This document shows positions 1-6,577 of a stretch of 6,577 nt of DNA, one piece after another. Every line of letters begins with the position of its first letter. Within the stretch, counting starts at the first letter, position 1. Both the position numbers and the translations under genes were made by a program. The notes under the pieces were generated by a model. That model was given only the letters and a program-made list of their open reading frames with translations. It did no database searches and had not been told where the DNA came from. Source of the DNA: Chlorobiales bacterium. Lineage in GTDB: Bacteria; Bacteroidota; Chlorobiia; Chlorobiales; Chlorobiaceae. The stretch spans positions 1-6,577 of the forward strand of contig JAKSCY010000571.1 of the NCBI GenBank assembly GCA_022360355.1, written 5' to 3'.

Positions 1-407
1 AGATAGATTTCGTAAGCCACGCCGTTTGCTTCCAGACCGTTATCGCTGATCCATTTCATAAGCGCATCGTATACCGGCTCCGCATCTTCATACGGCCCGA
101 TATAAAGACTGGTCGCAGCCTTGCCTGAAGGTGTCATTGTGGCCTGTATCGGATCTTCCCCCTCAATACCTTCTTCAACAGGAAACCCGAACTCCACTTC
201 GAGAGTATCCATTTCCATGTTGTAATAGATAACAAAAGGAGGTCCCTCGGGTTTTTTCCCCTTTGACTCAAGATACCCTGCGATAGCGCTGAATCCCTGG
301 TCGAACATCTCGGCAATATCACCTGCTTTTGTCTTTAGTCTGATGGTAAGTGCGGGACGTGGTTCCAGGTTTTCCAGTTCAGACTGAAAAGCACATTCAA
401 AATCCAT
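1..407 (-). CDS. GyrI-like small-molecule-binding domain protein (partial, 3' end outside the window)
   Basis: I translated this by hand from the minus strand: it starts at the ATG at 407 and gives 135 whole codons without a stop before the window edge. A GGAG (plus-strand CTCC at 416-419) lies 8 bases before the ATG and fixes the start. The sequence fits the AraC effector-binding/GyrI-like fold: an early strand with RPALTIRLK (17-25), PPFVIYYN (56-63), alternating LEVEFGFPV (69-77), then TSLYIGPYEDAEPVYDAL (99-116), a helix with W119, and YEIY (132-135). Family members of this stand-alone type are about 150-165 residues, so probably only 15-30 residues are missing. There is no DNA-binding domain in the visible part. 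Known members bind small hydrophobic or cationic ligands, antagonise gyrase inhibitors, or hydrolyse cyclopropanoid compounds; which applies here cannot be told. It lies 127 bases downstream of tRNA-Pro on the same strand with no clear terminator between, so it may partly depend on tRNA read-through. Confidence 0.85.
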   Translation of the reverse strand, partial: MDFECAFQSELENLEPRPALTIRLKTKAGDIAEMFDQGFSAIAGYLESKGKKPEGPPFVIYYNMEMDTLEVEFGFPVEEGIEGEDPIQATMTPSGKAATSLYIGPYEDAEPVYDALMKWISDNGLEANGVAYEIY

Positions 408-534
408 TACCTATTCTCCGTTGAAAATTATTGCAGGCACCTTTACTACAATGGCTGCACGCCATGATTACTTCGTTGGAAGGCACCAGGAAGAGAGAAA
501 ACAAGTATACTGAAGTGTGGGACATACGATTGAG

Positions 535-608
535 TCGGCGTAGCGGGATTTGAACCCACGACCCCTTCCACCCCAAGGAAGTGCGCTACCAGGCTGCGCC
601 ATACGCCG
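535..608 (-). tRNA. tRNA-Pro, anticodon GGG
   Basis: The minus strand folds into a full cloverleaf of 74 bases. The acceptor stem CGGCGTA pairs with TACGCCG (7 bp) and is followed by discriminator A at 535. The D arm is GCGC-AGCCTGGTA-GCGC, the anticodon arm is CTTCC-TTGGGGT-GGAAG, the variable loop is GGGTC, and the T arm is GTGGG-TTCAAAT-CCCGC with one T-G pair. Loop positions 34-36 read GGG, which decodes CCC and CCU. The layout matches bacterial tRNA-Pro closely (D loop AGCCTGGTA, C1-G72). The bases after the discriminator are CTCA, so CCA is not encoded and must be added by CCA nucleotidyltransferase. Confidence 0.97.
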
Positions 609-620
609 ATTGAAAACCGA

Positions 621-636
621 TCCCGACTTGTCGGGA
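621..636. repeat. GC-rich inverted repeat next to the tRNA 5' end
   Basis: TCCCGAC and GTCGGGA form a 7-bp inverted repeat around a central TT, realistically a 6-bp stem with a 4-base loop. It is 12 bases upstream of the mature tRNA 5' end. On the minus strand it is followed by ATCGGTTTTC, a T run too short for a convincing intrinsic terminator. On the plus strand it is followed by A-rich sequence, so it is not a plus-strand terminator. It overlaps the predicted start point of the tRNA promoter, so it could be an operator, a hairpin in the tRNA 5' leader, or a dispersed intergenic palindrome. Confidence 0.6.
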
Positions 637-640
637 AACA

Positions 641-669
641 ATGATAAAAAAATCTTATCTAAATATAAA
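641..669 (-). promoter_or_regulatory. Candidate sigma70-type promoter for tRNA-Pro
   Basis: On the minus strand TTTATA (plus 664-669, 4 of 6 to TTGACA) and TATCAT (plus 641-646, 5 of 6 to TATAAT) are separated by 17 bases, and the surroundings are strongly AT-rich. The start would fall near 634, giving a leader of about 26 bases before the mature tRNA. The spacing and the downstream tRNA support it. It is still a match to a degenerate consensus in AT-rich DNA. Confidence 0.4.
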
Positions 670-820
670 TTATTTTAGTTTTTTCTTCTTCTGCACCATC
701 CCTTGTGAGCCAACACCCCTCCCTGACGCTGCACCCTGTTTTCACTCCCTCTTACGTTCCTGAAGAATCAAAAGTTGTTATATTATTTTTTTGCTTTTCA
801 ATTGAGAACCGACGAATGAG

Positions 821-1747
821 ATGAGTTATTTTTCGAGCGACCGCTGCAAGATGTTTTACACCGATACGGCGGAAAACAACCCTGCCTCCCCCAACAAACC
901 CGCAGTGCTTTTTGTGAACGGCTGGGCCATTTCTTCGCGGTACTGGCAACCCTTGATTGAAAAACTGTCCCCTGATTACCGTTGCGTCACTTATGACCAG
1001 AGCGGAACGGGGAAAACAGTTATCGAGCAGGACCACAAGCCATCGTTCACCATCGAGGGCTTTGCAGACGAAGCAGCAGCGTTGATCGAACATCTCGGAC
1101 TGAACAAAGGACGAAATCTTCATATCATCGGCCACTCAATGGGCGGCATGGTTGCAACGGAACTCTCATTGCGTTTCAGCGACTTTCTCCTTTCCTCAAC
1201 AATCCTTGCCTGCGGTATCTTCGAGGAAAACGCATTTACTTCGGCCGGACTGATGTTTCTCGGCGGACTGATCGATTTCTCGATGAATTTTCGCAACTTC
1301 TTTCAGGCCGAACCACTGAAATCACTGTTTATCAAACGCGCTGCAACCGCTGAAATAGGAAAGGAATACGGCAATATTATTGTGGAGGACTTCACCACTT
1401 CCGACAAGGAAGCAACCAATGCAGTAGGACACTTTTCCATTGATCGTGAAGTTCTGAGAACCTATACAAAACACGTTATCGAGATCGCCTCGCCGGTTCT
1501 CTGCTGCGTCGGCATGAAGGATCATACCATACCGCCGGAAGGAACGGTCACCCTCTACCATACGCGAAAACAGAAAGCAGCCTCGCCGACAAGGCTTGTT
1601 CAGTTCATGAACCTGGGGCATCTGCCCATGCTCGAAGATACCGTGAGGTTCGCGGAGCAGCTTACAAAACATTTTGAATTTGCTAATGACTTTCATAATA
1701 ACAGTTCGCATGAAACTGCCGGAAATGGCGTCATTCAGATAGTATAG
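821..1747 (+). CDS. Alpha/beta hydrolase of unknown substrate
   Basis: The 308-residue product has the complete layout of a soluble alpha/beta hydrolase. VLFVNGWAISSRYW (29-42) is the first strand and oxyanion loop, with NG where most relatives have HG. YDQSGTGKT (58-66) takes the place of the usual DxRGxGxS turn. The nucleophile elbow is GHSMGG with Ser106. Asp234 (GMKDHTIP) is the likely acid and His267 (NLGHLPMLED) the likely base. Residues about 135-210 form the variable lid region. The last 20 or so residues are polar and look unstructured. No signal peptide or membrane segment is seen, so it is probably cytosolic. The start is uncertain: a stop at 803-805 limits the frame, the ATG at 821 has only GAG directly before it, and Met11 at 851 also lacks a Shine-Dalgarno site. 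Esterase, lactonase or C-C hydrolase activity are all possible, and the neighbours do not help. The gene is probably transcribed alone. Confidence 0.88.
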   Translation: MSYFSSDRCKMFYTDTAENNPASPNKPAVLFVNGWAISSRYWQPLIEKLSPDYRCVTYDQSGTGKTVIEQDHKPSFTIEGFADEAAALIEHLGLNKGRNLHIIGHSMGGMVATELSLRFSDFLLSSTILACGIFEENAFTSAGLMFLGGLIDFSMNFRNFFQAEPLKSLFIKRAATAEIGKEYGNIIVEDFTTSDKEATNAVGHFSIDREVLRTYTKHVIEIASPVLCCVGMKDHTIPPEGTVTLYHTRKQKAASPTRLVQFMNLGHLPMLEDTVRFAEQLTKHFEFANDFHNNSSHETAGNGVIQIV

Positions 1748-1758
1748 CCTGGGAAAAT

Positions 1759-1786
1759 AGTGACAAGAAACGAGTAACGAGTGAAG
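1759..1786. repeat. Four degenerate 7-base tandem repeats
   Basis: Just after the hydrolase stop codon the sequence divides into AGTGACA, AGAAACG, AGTAACG and AGTGAAG, with a consensus near AGTRACG. A weaker unit, AGGGGCA, may follow at 1787-1793. The array is non-coding in the direction of the flanking genes and forms no hairpin. It looks like the remains of a heptanucleotide repeat tract rather than a terminator. Confidence 0.5.
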
Positions 1787-1848
1787 AGGGGCAGTTGAGT
1801 AAAGGAATAAAATATCTGACAACATTCATTAGTAATCAGGATCAATAG

Positions 1849-1876
1849 TTGAATTATAACTCGCCACTGTTAACAT
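1849..1876 (+). promoter_or_regulatory. Candidate promoter for the PBP-guaA-serB gene group
   Basis: TTGAAT (1849-1854) and TAACAT (1871-1876) are separated by 16 bases. Each matches the sigma70 consensus at 4 of 6 positions, including the most conserved ones. The start would lie near 1883, about 46 bases before the PBP start codon. The site is the best match I see in the spacer, but it is weak by consensus. A small imperfect inverted repeat, GAAC-AATC-GTTC (1879-1890), lies at the predicted start point. Confidence 0.3.
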
Positions 1877-1928
1877 TCGAACAATCGTTCAATTAAAGGT
1901 ATGGGGCGATGTTACAGGAAAACGGAAT

Positions 1929-4169
1929 ATGGTGAACAGGAACAGCATGAAGACAAAAAAGAACGAAAAAAAGAAACGGCGAAAACCATTTCCATGGAAG
2001 GTGATCGTCATGTTGTTTGCAATCGCACTGGTTGCGATGACCATCTACGTGTTCAGTCTTCTCAGAACTCTTCCGAGCCTTGAAGAACTTGAGAACCCGA
2101 ATCCTGAACTGGCTTCACTGGTATACTCGTCAGATGGAAAACTGCTTCACAAGTACTTTCTGAAAAACCGCACGTATGTCCCGTTGCAGTCGATCTCCGA
2201 ATACGTTCCTGAAGCCCTGATCGCAACCGAAGATCTTGCCTTTTATGACCATTGGGGCTTCGATGTTCGCAGGTTTGTACTTGTTATCGGGGAAAACCTT
2301 CTCAAGGGAAGAGAACGGTGGCATGGTGCAAGCACGATCACCCAACAGCTTGCAAAAAATCTTTATCTCACCCAGGAACGTACCGTAAATCGTAAAATCA
2401 AGGAGTTTTTCACCTCAATCGAGCTGGAACGCACCTATACCAAGGACGAGATTCTGGCACTCTACCTCAACACGGTATACTTTGGTTCCGGAGCCTACGG
2501 GATCGAGGCGGCTGCGTGGACATACTTCAACAAACCTGCAAGCGCCCTCACGCTTCCCGAAAGCGCTACCCTTGTCGGCATTCTTAAAAGTCCGAGAGCC
2601 TATGATCCGTCGCGCAACCCCGAAAACTCGGTCAGCCGGCGCAACCTGATTCTTTCTCTCATGGGAAAAGCGAATTTCATTTCGGAGCAGGAGATGAAAA
2701 AAGCCCGGAAAAGCAAACTTGCGCTTGATTACACCCCGGTTACAAACCACGGCAAGGCTCCGTATTTTACCGAGTATATCCGCCAGACCCTCAAACCGAT
2801 ATCCCGGCAGCACGATATCAATGTTTACAGTGACGGCCTGAACATATACACCACTCTTGACAGCAGGATGCAGCGTTACGCACAGGAAGCCGTAAAGGAA
2901 CATGTAGCATGGGTACAGGAGCGATTTGATAAATCATGGCGATGGCCGAAAAAACTGAAAAACCAGATAATCCGCGAAACACCCCGTTACCGGGAACTGC
3001 TTAAAAACGGCCGCTCTCCGGAAAAGGCCCTCAAAGAACTCCAGGAAGACAAGAAGTGGCTTGAGAAGGTACTCCATGATAAAACGCGGGTTCAGGTGGC
3101 CTTTGTAGCACTCGACCCATCCAACGGCAACATCAAGGCATGGGTGGGTGGCAGCGAGTTCAGCCCCGATGAGTACCAGTACCAGTTTGACCATGTCTGG
3201 CAGGCTAAAAGACAACCGGGCTCTACGTTCAAACCTTTTGTCTATACCGCTGCGATTGACAAGGGAATTCCGGCGAATCACAGAATTCTGAACCAGCCGC
3301 TTGCCATCAAATCCGGCAACAAGGTCTGGATAGCGAAAAACGCCGACCACAAATCAGGCGGGCCTACCACATTGCGCCACGCGCTCAGCAAATCCGTCAA
3401 TCAGGTTACAGTCCGCCTGATGCATGAATTTCTGAGCCCTTCTGAAGTTATCGGGTACGCAAAGAAAATGGGCATACGGTCCAAGCTTGAGCCGAACTTG
3501 TCAATTTCCCTTGGCACATCCGAGATCGCACCCCTCGAACTTGCGTCGGCTTTCGGCACATTCGCAAACAACGGCGTATGGGTTGAGCCGGTAAGCATCA
3601 GCAGGATCGAGGACAAATTCCGCCACACCGTAACCGAATACAAGCCGATAACAAGAACCGCAATTGATTCAACAACAAACTATGTCATGGTCTCCATGCT
3701 CCAGGATGTCATCAAAAGGGGAACAGGCATGGCCATACCTTACCGATATGGCCTGAACATCGAGGCCGCCGGAAAAACCGGTACAGGCCAGAACCTGAAA
3801 GACGCCTGGTTTGTGGGTTTTACCCCGCAGATAGTTGCTGCCGCCTGGGCAGGATTCGATGATGAAAGAATCTATTTCACCTCTATGAGTTACGGCCAGG
3901 GAGCAAGGGCCGCCCTGCCAATCTGGGCGGGGTTCATGAAAAAGTGTCTTGCGGACAGCACCCTCGGCATGGAAAACAGGTATTTCCACATGCCTGAAAC
4001 CGTTATTGCCGTACCGGTTTCACGTAGCAGCAATCTCCCGGCGGAACTCTTTACCGACGATGTCTATGTAGAGTACTTCACTCCTCGAGGATTTAAGAAA
4101 TACCAGGCAGGACTGCTGGAGTCCTCCGAAGAAGAAGAGGGAAGTCCCCCTTTTCCTGAATCAGAGTAG
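1929..4169 (+). CDS. Bifunctional class A penicillin-binding protein, PBP1A family
   Basis: The product polymerises lipid II into glycan strands and cross-links the stem peptides at the periplasmic face of the inner membrane. Of 746 residues, 1-23 form a very basic cytoplasmic tail, about 24-46 a single membrane anchor, and about 60-240 the GT51 glycosyltransferase. GT51 motifs are [12 protein letters not shown] with catalytic Glu101, [12 protein letters not shown] (133-144), and RKIKEFF with Glu159. A charged, helix-rich insert (about 315-385) precedes the transpeptidase, which has nucleophile Ser432 in GSTFKP, the SVN triad (489-491) and KTGTG (616-620). All motifs are intact, so both activities are expected. 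The tail ends in a Glu/Ser/Pro-rich stretch (731-746). The protein is shorter than E. coli PBP1a (850 residues), and the linker resembles FCB-group homologues. AGGA at 1916-1919, 9 bases before the ATG, supports this start; Met7 at 1947 is also possible. It is probably the first gene of a unit with guaA and serB. A name such as mrcA or ponA would be by analogy only. Confidence 0.96.
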   Translation: MVNRNSMKTKKNEKKKRRKPFPWKVIVMLFAIALVAMTIYVFSLLRTLPSLEELENPNPELASLVYSSDGKLLHKYFLKNRTYVPLQSISEYVPEALIATEDLAFYDHWGFDVRRFVLVIGENLLKGRERWHGASTITQQLAKNLYLTQERTVNRKIKEFFTSIELERTYTKDEILALYLNTVYFGSGAYGIEAAAWTYFNKPASALTLPESATLVGILKSPRAYDPSRNPENSVSRRNLILSLMGKANFISEQEMKKARKSKLALDYTPVTNHGKAPYFTEYIRQTLKPISRQHDINVYSDGLNIYTTLDSRMQRYAQEAVKEHVAWVQERFDKSWRWPKKLKNQIIRETPRYRELLKNGRSPEKALKELQEDKKWLEKVLHDKTRVQVAFVALDPSNGNIKAWVGGSEFSPDEYQYQFDHVWQAKRQPGSTFKPFVYTAAIDKGIPANHRILNQPLAIKSGNKVWIAKNADHKSGGPTTLRHALSKSVNQVTVRLMHEFLSPSEVIGYAKKMGIRSKLEPNLSISLGTSEIAPLELASAFGTFANNGVWVEPVSISRIEDKFRHTVTEYKPITRTAIDSTTNYVMVSMLQDVIKRGTGMAIPYRYGLNIEAAGKTGTGQNLKDAWFVGFTPQIVAAAWAGFDDERIYFTSMSYGQGARAALPIWAGFMKKCLADSTLGMENRYFHMPETVIAVPVSRSSNLPAELFTDDVYVEYFTPRGFKKYQAGLLESSEEEEGSPPFPESE

Positions 4170-4194
4170 TACAACATTTAACACGTTCACATTT

Positions 4195-5739
4195 ATGCAT
4201 TCAGTTCTGGTTCTTGACTTTGGCTCACAATACACCCAGCTCATCGCGCGGCGTATACGCGAAATAGGCATCTATTCGGAAATCGTCCCGTATAACACCC
4301 CGCTGGAAAACATCAGGGAACACAACCCCGGGGCGATAATTCTTTCCGGAGGTCCCGGCAGCGTTTACGGAGAGTCTGCGTTCCATCCCGATGAGGGGAT
4401 ATTCACACTTGGACTCCCTATCCTCGGTATATGCTATGGTCTTCAGGTAATAGCCACTCATTTTGGCGGAGCGGTCGACGCTTCAGCAAAACAGGAATTC
4501 GGAAGAGCCGGGATTCAGGTTGAACAGCAAAACGGAGTCCCTGCAAGCATGCTTTTCAAGAATATTCCCGACTCCCATGTCTGGATGAGCCATGGCGACA
4601 AGGTAGTCCGTATGCCGGAAGGATTTTCGGTTACCGCCAGCAGCAGCAATTCGGAAATGTGTGCAATCGAAGCCACAGGCAGCAAAGCGGCTCTCAAAGT
4701 ATTCGGTCTGCAGTTTCACCCTGAAGTACAGCACACGCTGTATGGAAAGCAGTTGCTCACCAACTTCCTGATCGACATCGCAGGCCTGAAGCCTGACTGG
4801 TCACCCAGAAGCTTTATTGAACACCAGATCGAGGATATCCGAGCGACAGTCGGCGATGATACGGTAATATGCGGTATCAGCGGCGGAGTGGACTCCACTG
4901 TTGCCGCAGTTCTCGTCAGCAAGGCTATCGGTAAACAGCTGCACTGTGTCTTTGTCGACAACGGACTCCTGAGAAAAAATGAGGCGCAGAAGGTTATGAA
5001 AGCACTCAAACCGCTTGGCCTGGATATTAATCTGGTCGATGCCGAAAATATCTTTCTCAAACGCCTGAAAAATGTTGCCTCACCGGAAAAGAAACGAAAA
5101 ATAATCGGCCGGACGTTTATACACATTTTTGAAGAGCAGGTCCACGAAGAGAAGTTTCTTGTCCAGGGAACACTTTATCCTGACGTTATTGAAAGCGTGA
5201 GCGTCAAAGGACCTTCCGAAACCATCAAGTCACACCATAACGTCGGCGGTCTGCCTAAACGTATGAAACTCAAGCTCATCGAGCCGTTGCGCGAACTTTT
5301 CAAGGATGAGGTTCGCGCCGTCGGACGAGAGCTTGGTATCGCCGAAGATATACTCATGCGCCATCCGTTCCCCGGACCCGGTCTGGCAGTACGCGTCCTT
5401 GGATCGGTCAATAAGAGCCGTCTCGACATTTTGAGGGACGCGGATGAAATTTTCCTGGAAGAGCTGAAGTCCCGGAACCACTATCACCACGTATGGCAGG
5501 CTTTTTCCGTTCTGCTTCCAGTTCAGTCTGTCGGTGTCATGGGAGATAAACGTACCTATGAAAATGTTCTCGCTCTCCGCGCCGTTGAGTCCTCCGATGG
5601 CATGACTGCAGACTGGGCACATCTGCCCCACGAGTTTCTTTCGCATGTTTCAAACCGCATCATCAACGAGGTTCGCGGGATCAACAGGGTAGCCTACGAC
5701 ATCTCATCCAAACCGCCCGCAACCATTGAATGGGAATAA
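4195..5739 (+). CDS. guaA: GMP synthase (glutamine-hydrolysing)
   Basis: This cytosolic enzyme converts XMP, ATP and glutamine to GMP, the last step of de novo GMP synthesis. The 514-residue length is normal for the two-domain bacterial form. The class I glutamine amidotransferase domain (about 3-195) shows [14 protein letters not shown] at the start, the SGGPGSVY oxyanion region (51-58), nucleophile Cys80 in GICYG, and His175 and Glu177 in FHPEV. The ATP pyrophosphatase domain follows with the P-loop SGGVDST (229-235) and the [11 protein letters not shown] segment (324-334). The C-terminal dimerisation domain has [10 protein letters not shown] (345-354), [11 protein letters not shown] (390-400) and the typical ending KPPATIEWE. 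The ATG is fixed by the family N-terminus, but I see no Shine-Dalgarno site in the 25-base gap after the PBP gene. Initiation may therefore be SD-independent or helped by coupling. serB follows after 5 bases. No missing catalytic residue or frameshift was found. Confidence 0.98.
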   Translation: MHSVLVLDFGSQYTQLIARRIREIGIYSEIVPYNTPLENIREHNPGAIILSGGPGSVYGESAFHPDEGIFTLGLPILGICYGLQVIATHFGGAVDASAKQEFGRAGIQVEQQNGVPASMLFKNIPDSHVWMSHGDKVVRMPEGFSVTASSSNSEMCAIEATGSKAALKVFGLQFHPEVQHTLYGKQLLTNFLIDIAGLKPDWSPRSFIEHQIEDIRATVGDDTVICGISGGVDSTVAAVLVSKAIGKQLHCVFVDNGLLRKNEAQKVMKALKPLGLDINLVDAENIFLKRLKNVASPEKKRKIIGRTFIHIFEEQVHEEKFLVQGTLYPDVIESVSVKGPSETIKSHHNVGGLPKRMKLKLIEPLRELFKDEVRAVGRELGIAEDILMRHPFPGPGLAVRVLGSVNKSRLDILRDADEIFLEELKSRNHYHHVWQAFSVLLPVQSVGVMGDKRTYENVLALRAVESSDGMTADWAHLPHEFLSHVSNRIINEVRGINRVAYDISSKPPATIEWE

Positions 5740-5744
5740 ACCAC

Positions 5745-6577
5745 ATGAGAGAACTGTTGCTGCTCAACATATCCGGCCCTGATAAAACAGGCCTGACCGC
5801 AAACCTTTCGTCAATTCTTGCGAGATACAACATCACTGTTCTCGACATAGGGCAGGAGGTCATTCATAACCAGCTCTCACTCGGCATGCTGGTTGAAGTC
5901 CCCAGTGAATTCAAATCAGCACCTGTGCTGAAAGACCTGCTTTTTACCGTCCACACGCTCGGGCTGCAGATCTCTTTTACACCGATCTCCGACAAAGAGT
6001 ATAAAAAATGGGTTGGCGAGCAGGGCAAACCCCGATACCTGCTTACACTGCTTGCAAGGGAAATCAAGGCCGAACAGATAGCACGCGTCACCTCGACAGT
6101 CGCGCAACACAACCTGAACATCGATACGATCACAAGGCTCTCCGGAAGACTTCCCCTGGAAAAACGTCTTGCTGAAAACACAAAGGCATGTGTCGAGTTC
6201 TCTGTAAGAGGCGCATTGAAGAACGAGAACCGTTTTCGTGAGCAGATGCTTGCCATCACCGACGACCTCGGTATCGACATTGCATTCCAGGAGGATAACA
6301 TCTACCGGCGGAACCGGAGACTTGTTGTATTTGATATGGATTCAACACTTATCACTTCGGAAGTAATCGACGAACTGGCCCTGGAAGCCGGGGCGGGAGA
6401 AGAGGTAGCTGCAATTACAAAGCAGGCCATGCGCGGTGAAATTGATTTCACCGTCAGCCTGCAAAGGCGCGTCAACAAACTCAAAGGGCTGAACGAGTCT
6501 GTTCTGCAAAAAGTCGCAAAACGCCTGCAGCTCACGGAAGGAGCTGAGAGCCTCTTTTTCAATCTCCACAACCTCGG
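5745..6577 (+). CDS. serB: Phosphoserine phosphatase with N-terminal ACT-like domains (partial, 3' end outside the window)
   Basis: SerB removes phosphate from O-phosphoserine, the last step of serine synthesis in the cytosol. I translated 277 codons by hand before the window edge; full-length relatives of this type have about 400 residues. Residues 1 to about 85 (beginning ELLLLNISGPDKTGLTA) and about 96-182 (beginning RYLLTLLAREIKAEQIA) look like two ACT-type ligand-binding domains. The HAD domain begins with RLVVFDMDSTLI (192-203). There Asp197 is the expected phosphoryl-accepting nucleophile and Asp199 the general acid. The cap region follows, with EVIDELA and AMRGEIDF (228-235). HAD motifs II and III lie beyond the window. 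The start follows the guaA stop by 5 bases, and a GGA at 5733-5735 inside the end of guaA serves as a weak ribosome binding site, so the two are very likely co-transcribed and perhaps translationally coupled. ACT domains suggest control by an amino acid such as serine, but that is inference. Confidence 0.95.
   Translation, partial: MRELLLLNISGPDKTGLTANLSSILARYNITVLDIGQEVIHNQLSLGMLVEVPSEFKSAPVLKDLLFTVHTLGLQISFTPISDKEYKKWVGEQGKPRYLLTLLAREIKAEQIARVTSTVAQHNLNIDTITRLSGRLPLEKRLAENTKACVEFSVRGALKNENRFREQMLAITDDLGIDIAFQEDNIYRRNRRLVVFDMDSTLITSEVIDELALEAGAGEEVAAITKQAMRGEIDFTVSLQRRVNKLKGLNESVLQKVAKRLQLTEGAESLFFNLHNL

Larger units (their letters stand above)
609..820. other. Divergent intergenic region between tRNA-Pro and the hydrolase
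   Basis: This spacer holds the inverted repeat and the candidate tRNA promoter in its left half. An AT-rich block runs from about 637 to 690, followed by a C-rich stretch (about 690-750) with CTGCACC occurring twice. For the plus-strand hydrolase the best -10 match is TATTAT at 781-786, but no good -35 is placed for it (CTGAAG at 760-765, 15-base spacing, is poor). No small coding sequence with a ribosome binding site is visible on either strand. Confidence 0.5.

Noticed and set aside
451..465. ATGGC-TGCAC-GCCAT inverted repeat between tRNA-Pro and the GyrI-like gene
   Set aside because: The stem is only 5 bp with no T tract and no match to a known element, so it is well within chance for a 126-base spacer.
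621..636. The inverted repeat as an intrinsic terminator
   Set aside because: The stem is short. It is followed by only four T residues after a gap on the minus strand and by A-rich DNA on the plus strand, and it sits upstream of the tRNA rather than after a gene.
992..1018. SGTGKT in the hydrolase, which resembles a nucleotide-binding P-loop
   Set aside because: The first Gly of the Walker A pattern is missing (Asp59 is there), and the segment is the normal turn after strand 4 of alpha/beta hydrolases.
752..1135. 127-residue open frame on the minus strand across the start of the hydrolase gene
   Set aside because: It lies antisense to a clear alpha/beta hydrolase, and its product has no recognisable motif and a composition typical of an antisense shadow.
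1901..2083. 60-residue plus-strand open frame overlapping the start of the PBP gene in another frame
   Set aside because: It overlaps the PBP coding sequence, has no ribosome binding site, and its charged composition comes from the Lys-rich PBP N-terminus read out of frame.
4225..5863. Several minus-strand open frames of 60-138 residues across guaA and serB
   Set aside because: All are antisense to unmistakable guaA and serB coding sequence, have no motifs, and reflect codon-position bias of the real genes.

Overview
The window reads as ordinary chromosomal DNA from a member of the Bacteroidota/Chlorobiota group. A green sulfur bacterium (Chlorobiaceae) is my best guess. The reasons are the type of class A penicillin-binding protein (a helical, charged insert between the two enzymatic domains), a long SerB with two ACT-like domains before the HAD domain, the mix of weak and absent Shine-Dalgarno sites, and base composition near half G+C by eye. 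The genus cannot be fixed from this sequence alone.

Layout. On the minus strand at the left edge lies the 5' part of a small GyrI-like (AraC effector-binding fold) protein, which runs off the window. Upstream of it on the same strand is a complete tRNA-Pro with anticodon GGG and no encoded CCA. A plausible sigma70-type promoter for the tRNA (641-669) sits in AT-rich DNA, and a GC-rich hairpin (621-636) overlaps its predicted start point. The rest of the window is read on the plus strand. First comes an alpha/beta hydrolase of unknown substrate (821-1747). Next is a 181-base spacer with four degenerate 7-base repeats and a candidate promoter. Then come three tightly spaced genes: a bifunctional peptidoglycan synthase of the PBP1A family (1929-4169), GMP synthase guaA (4195-5739) and the first two thirds of phosphoserine phosphatase serB (5745 onward).

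How the genes work together. The gaps of 25 and 5 bases between the PBP, guaA and serB suggest one transcript joining cell-wall synthesis, the last step to GMP and the last step to serine. Serine feeds glycine and one-carbon units to purine synthesis, so guaA and serB have a loose metabolic link. The PBP looks like a growth-linked neighbour. The hydrolase and the GyrI-like protein are single genes with no partner in view. I found no mobile element, CRISPR array, toxin-antitoxin pair or defence system, and nothing that amounts to an undescribed system. The items worth a second look are small: the hairpin at the tRNA start site, the heptamer repeats, and the hydrolase's unusual oxyanion-loop sequence and missing ribosome binding site.
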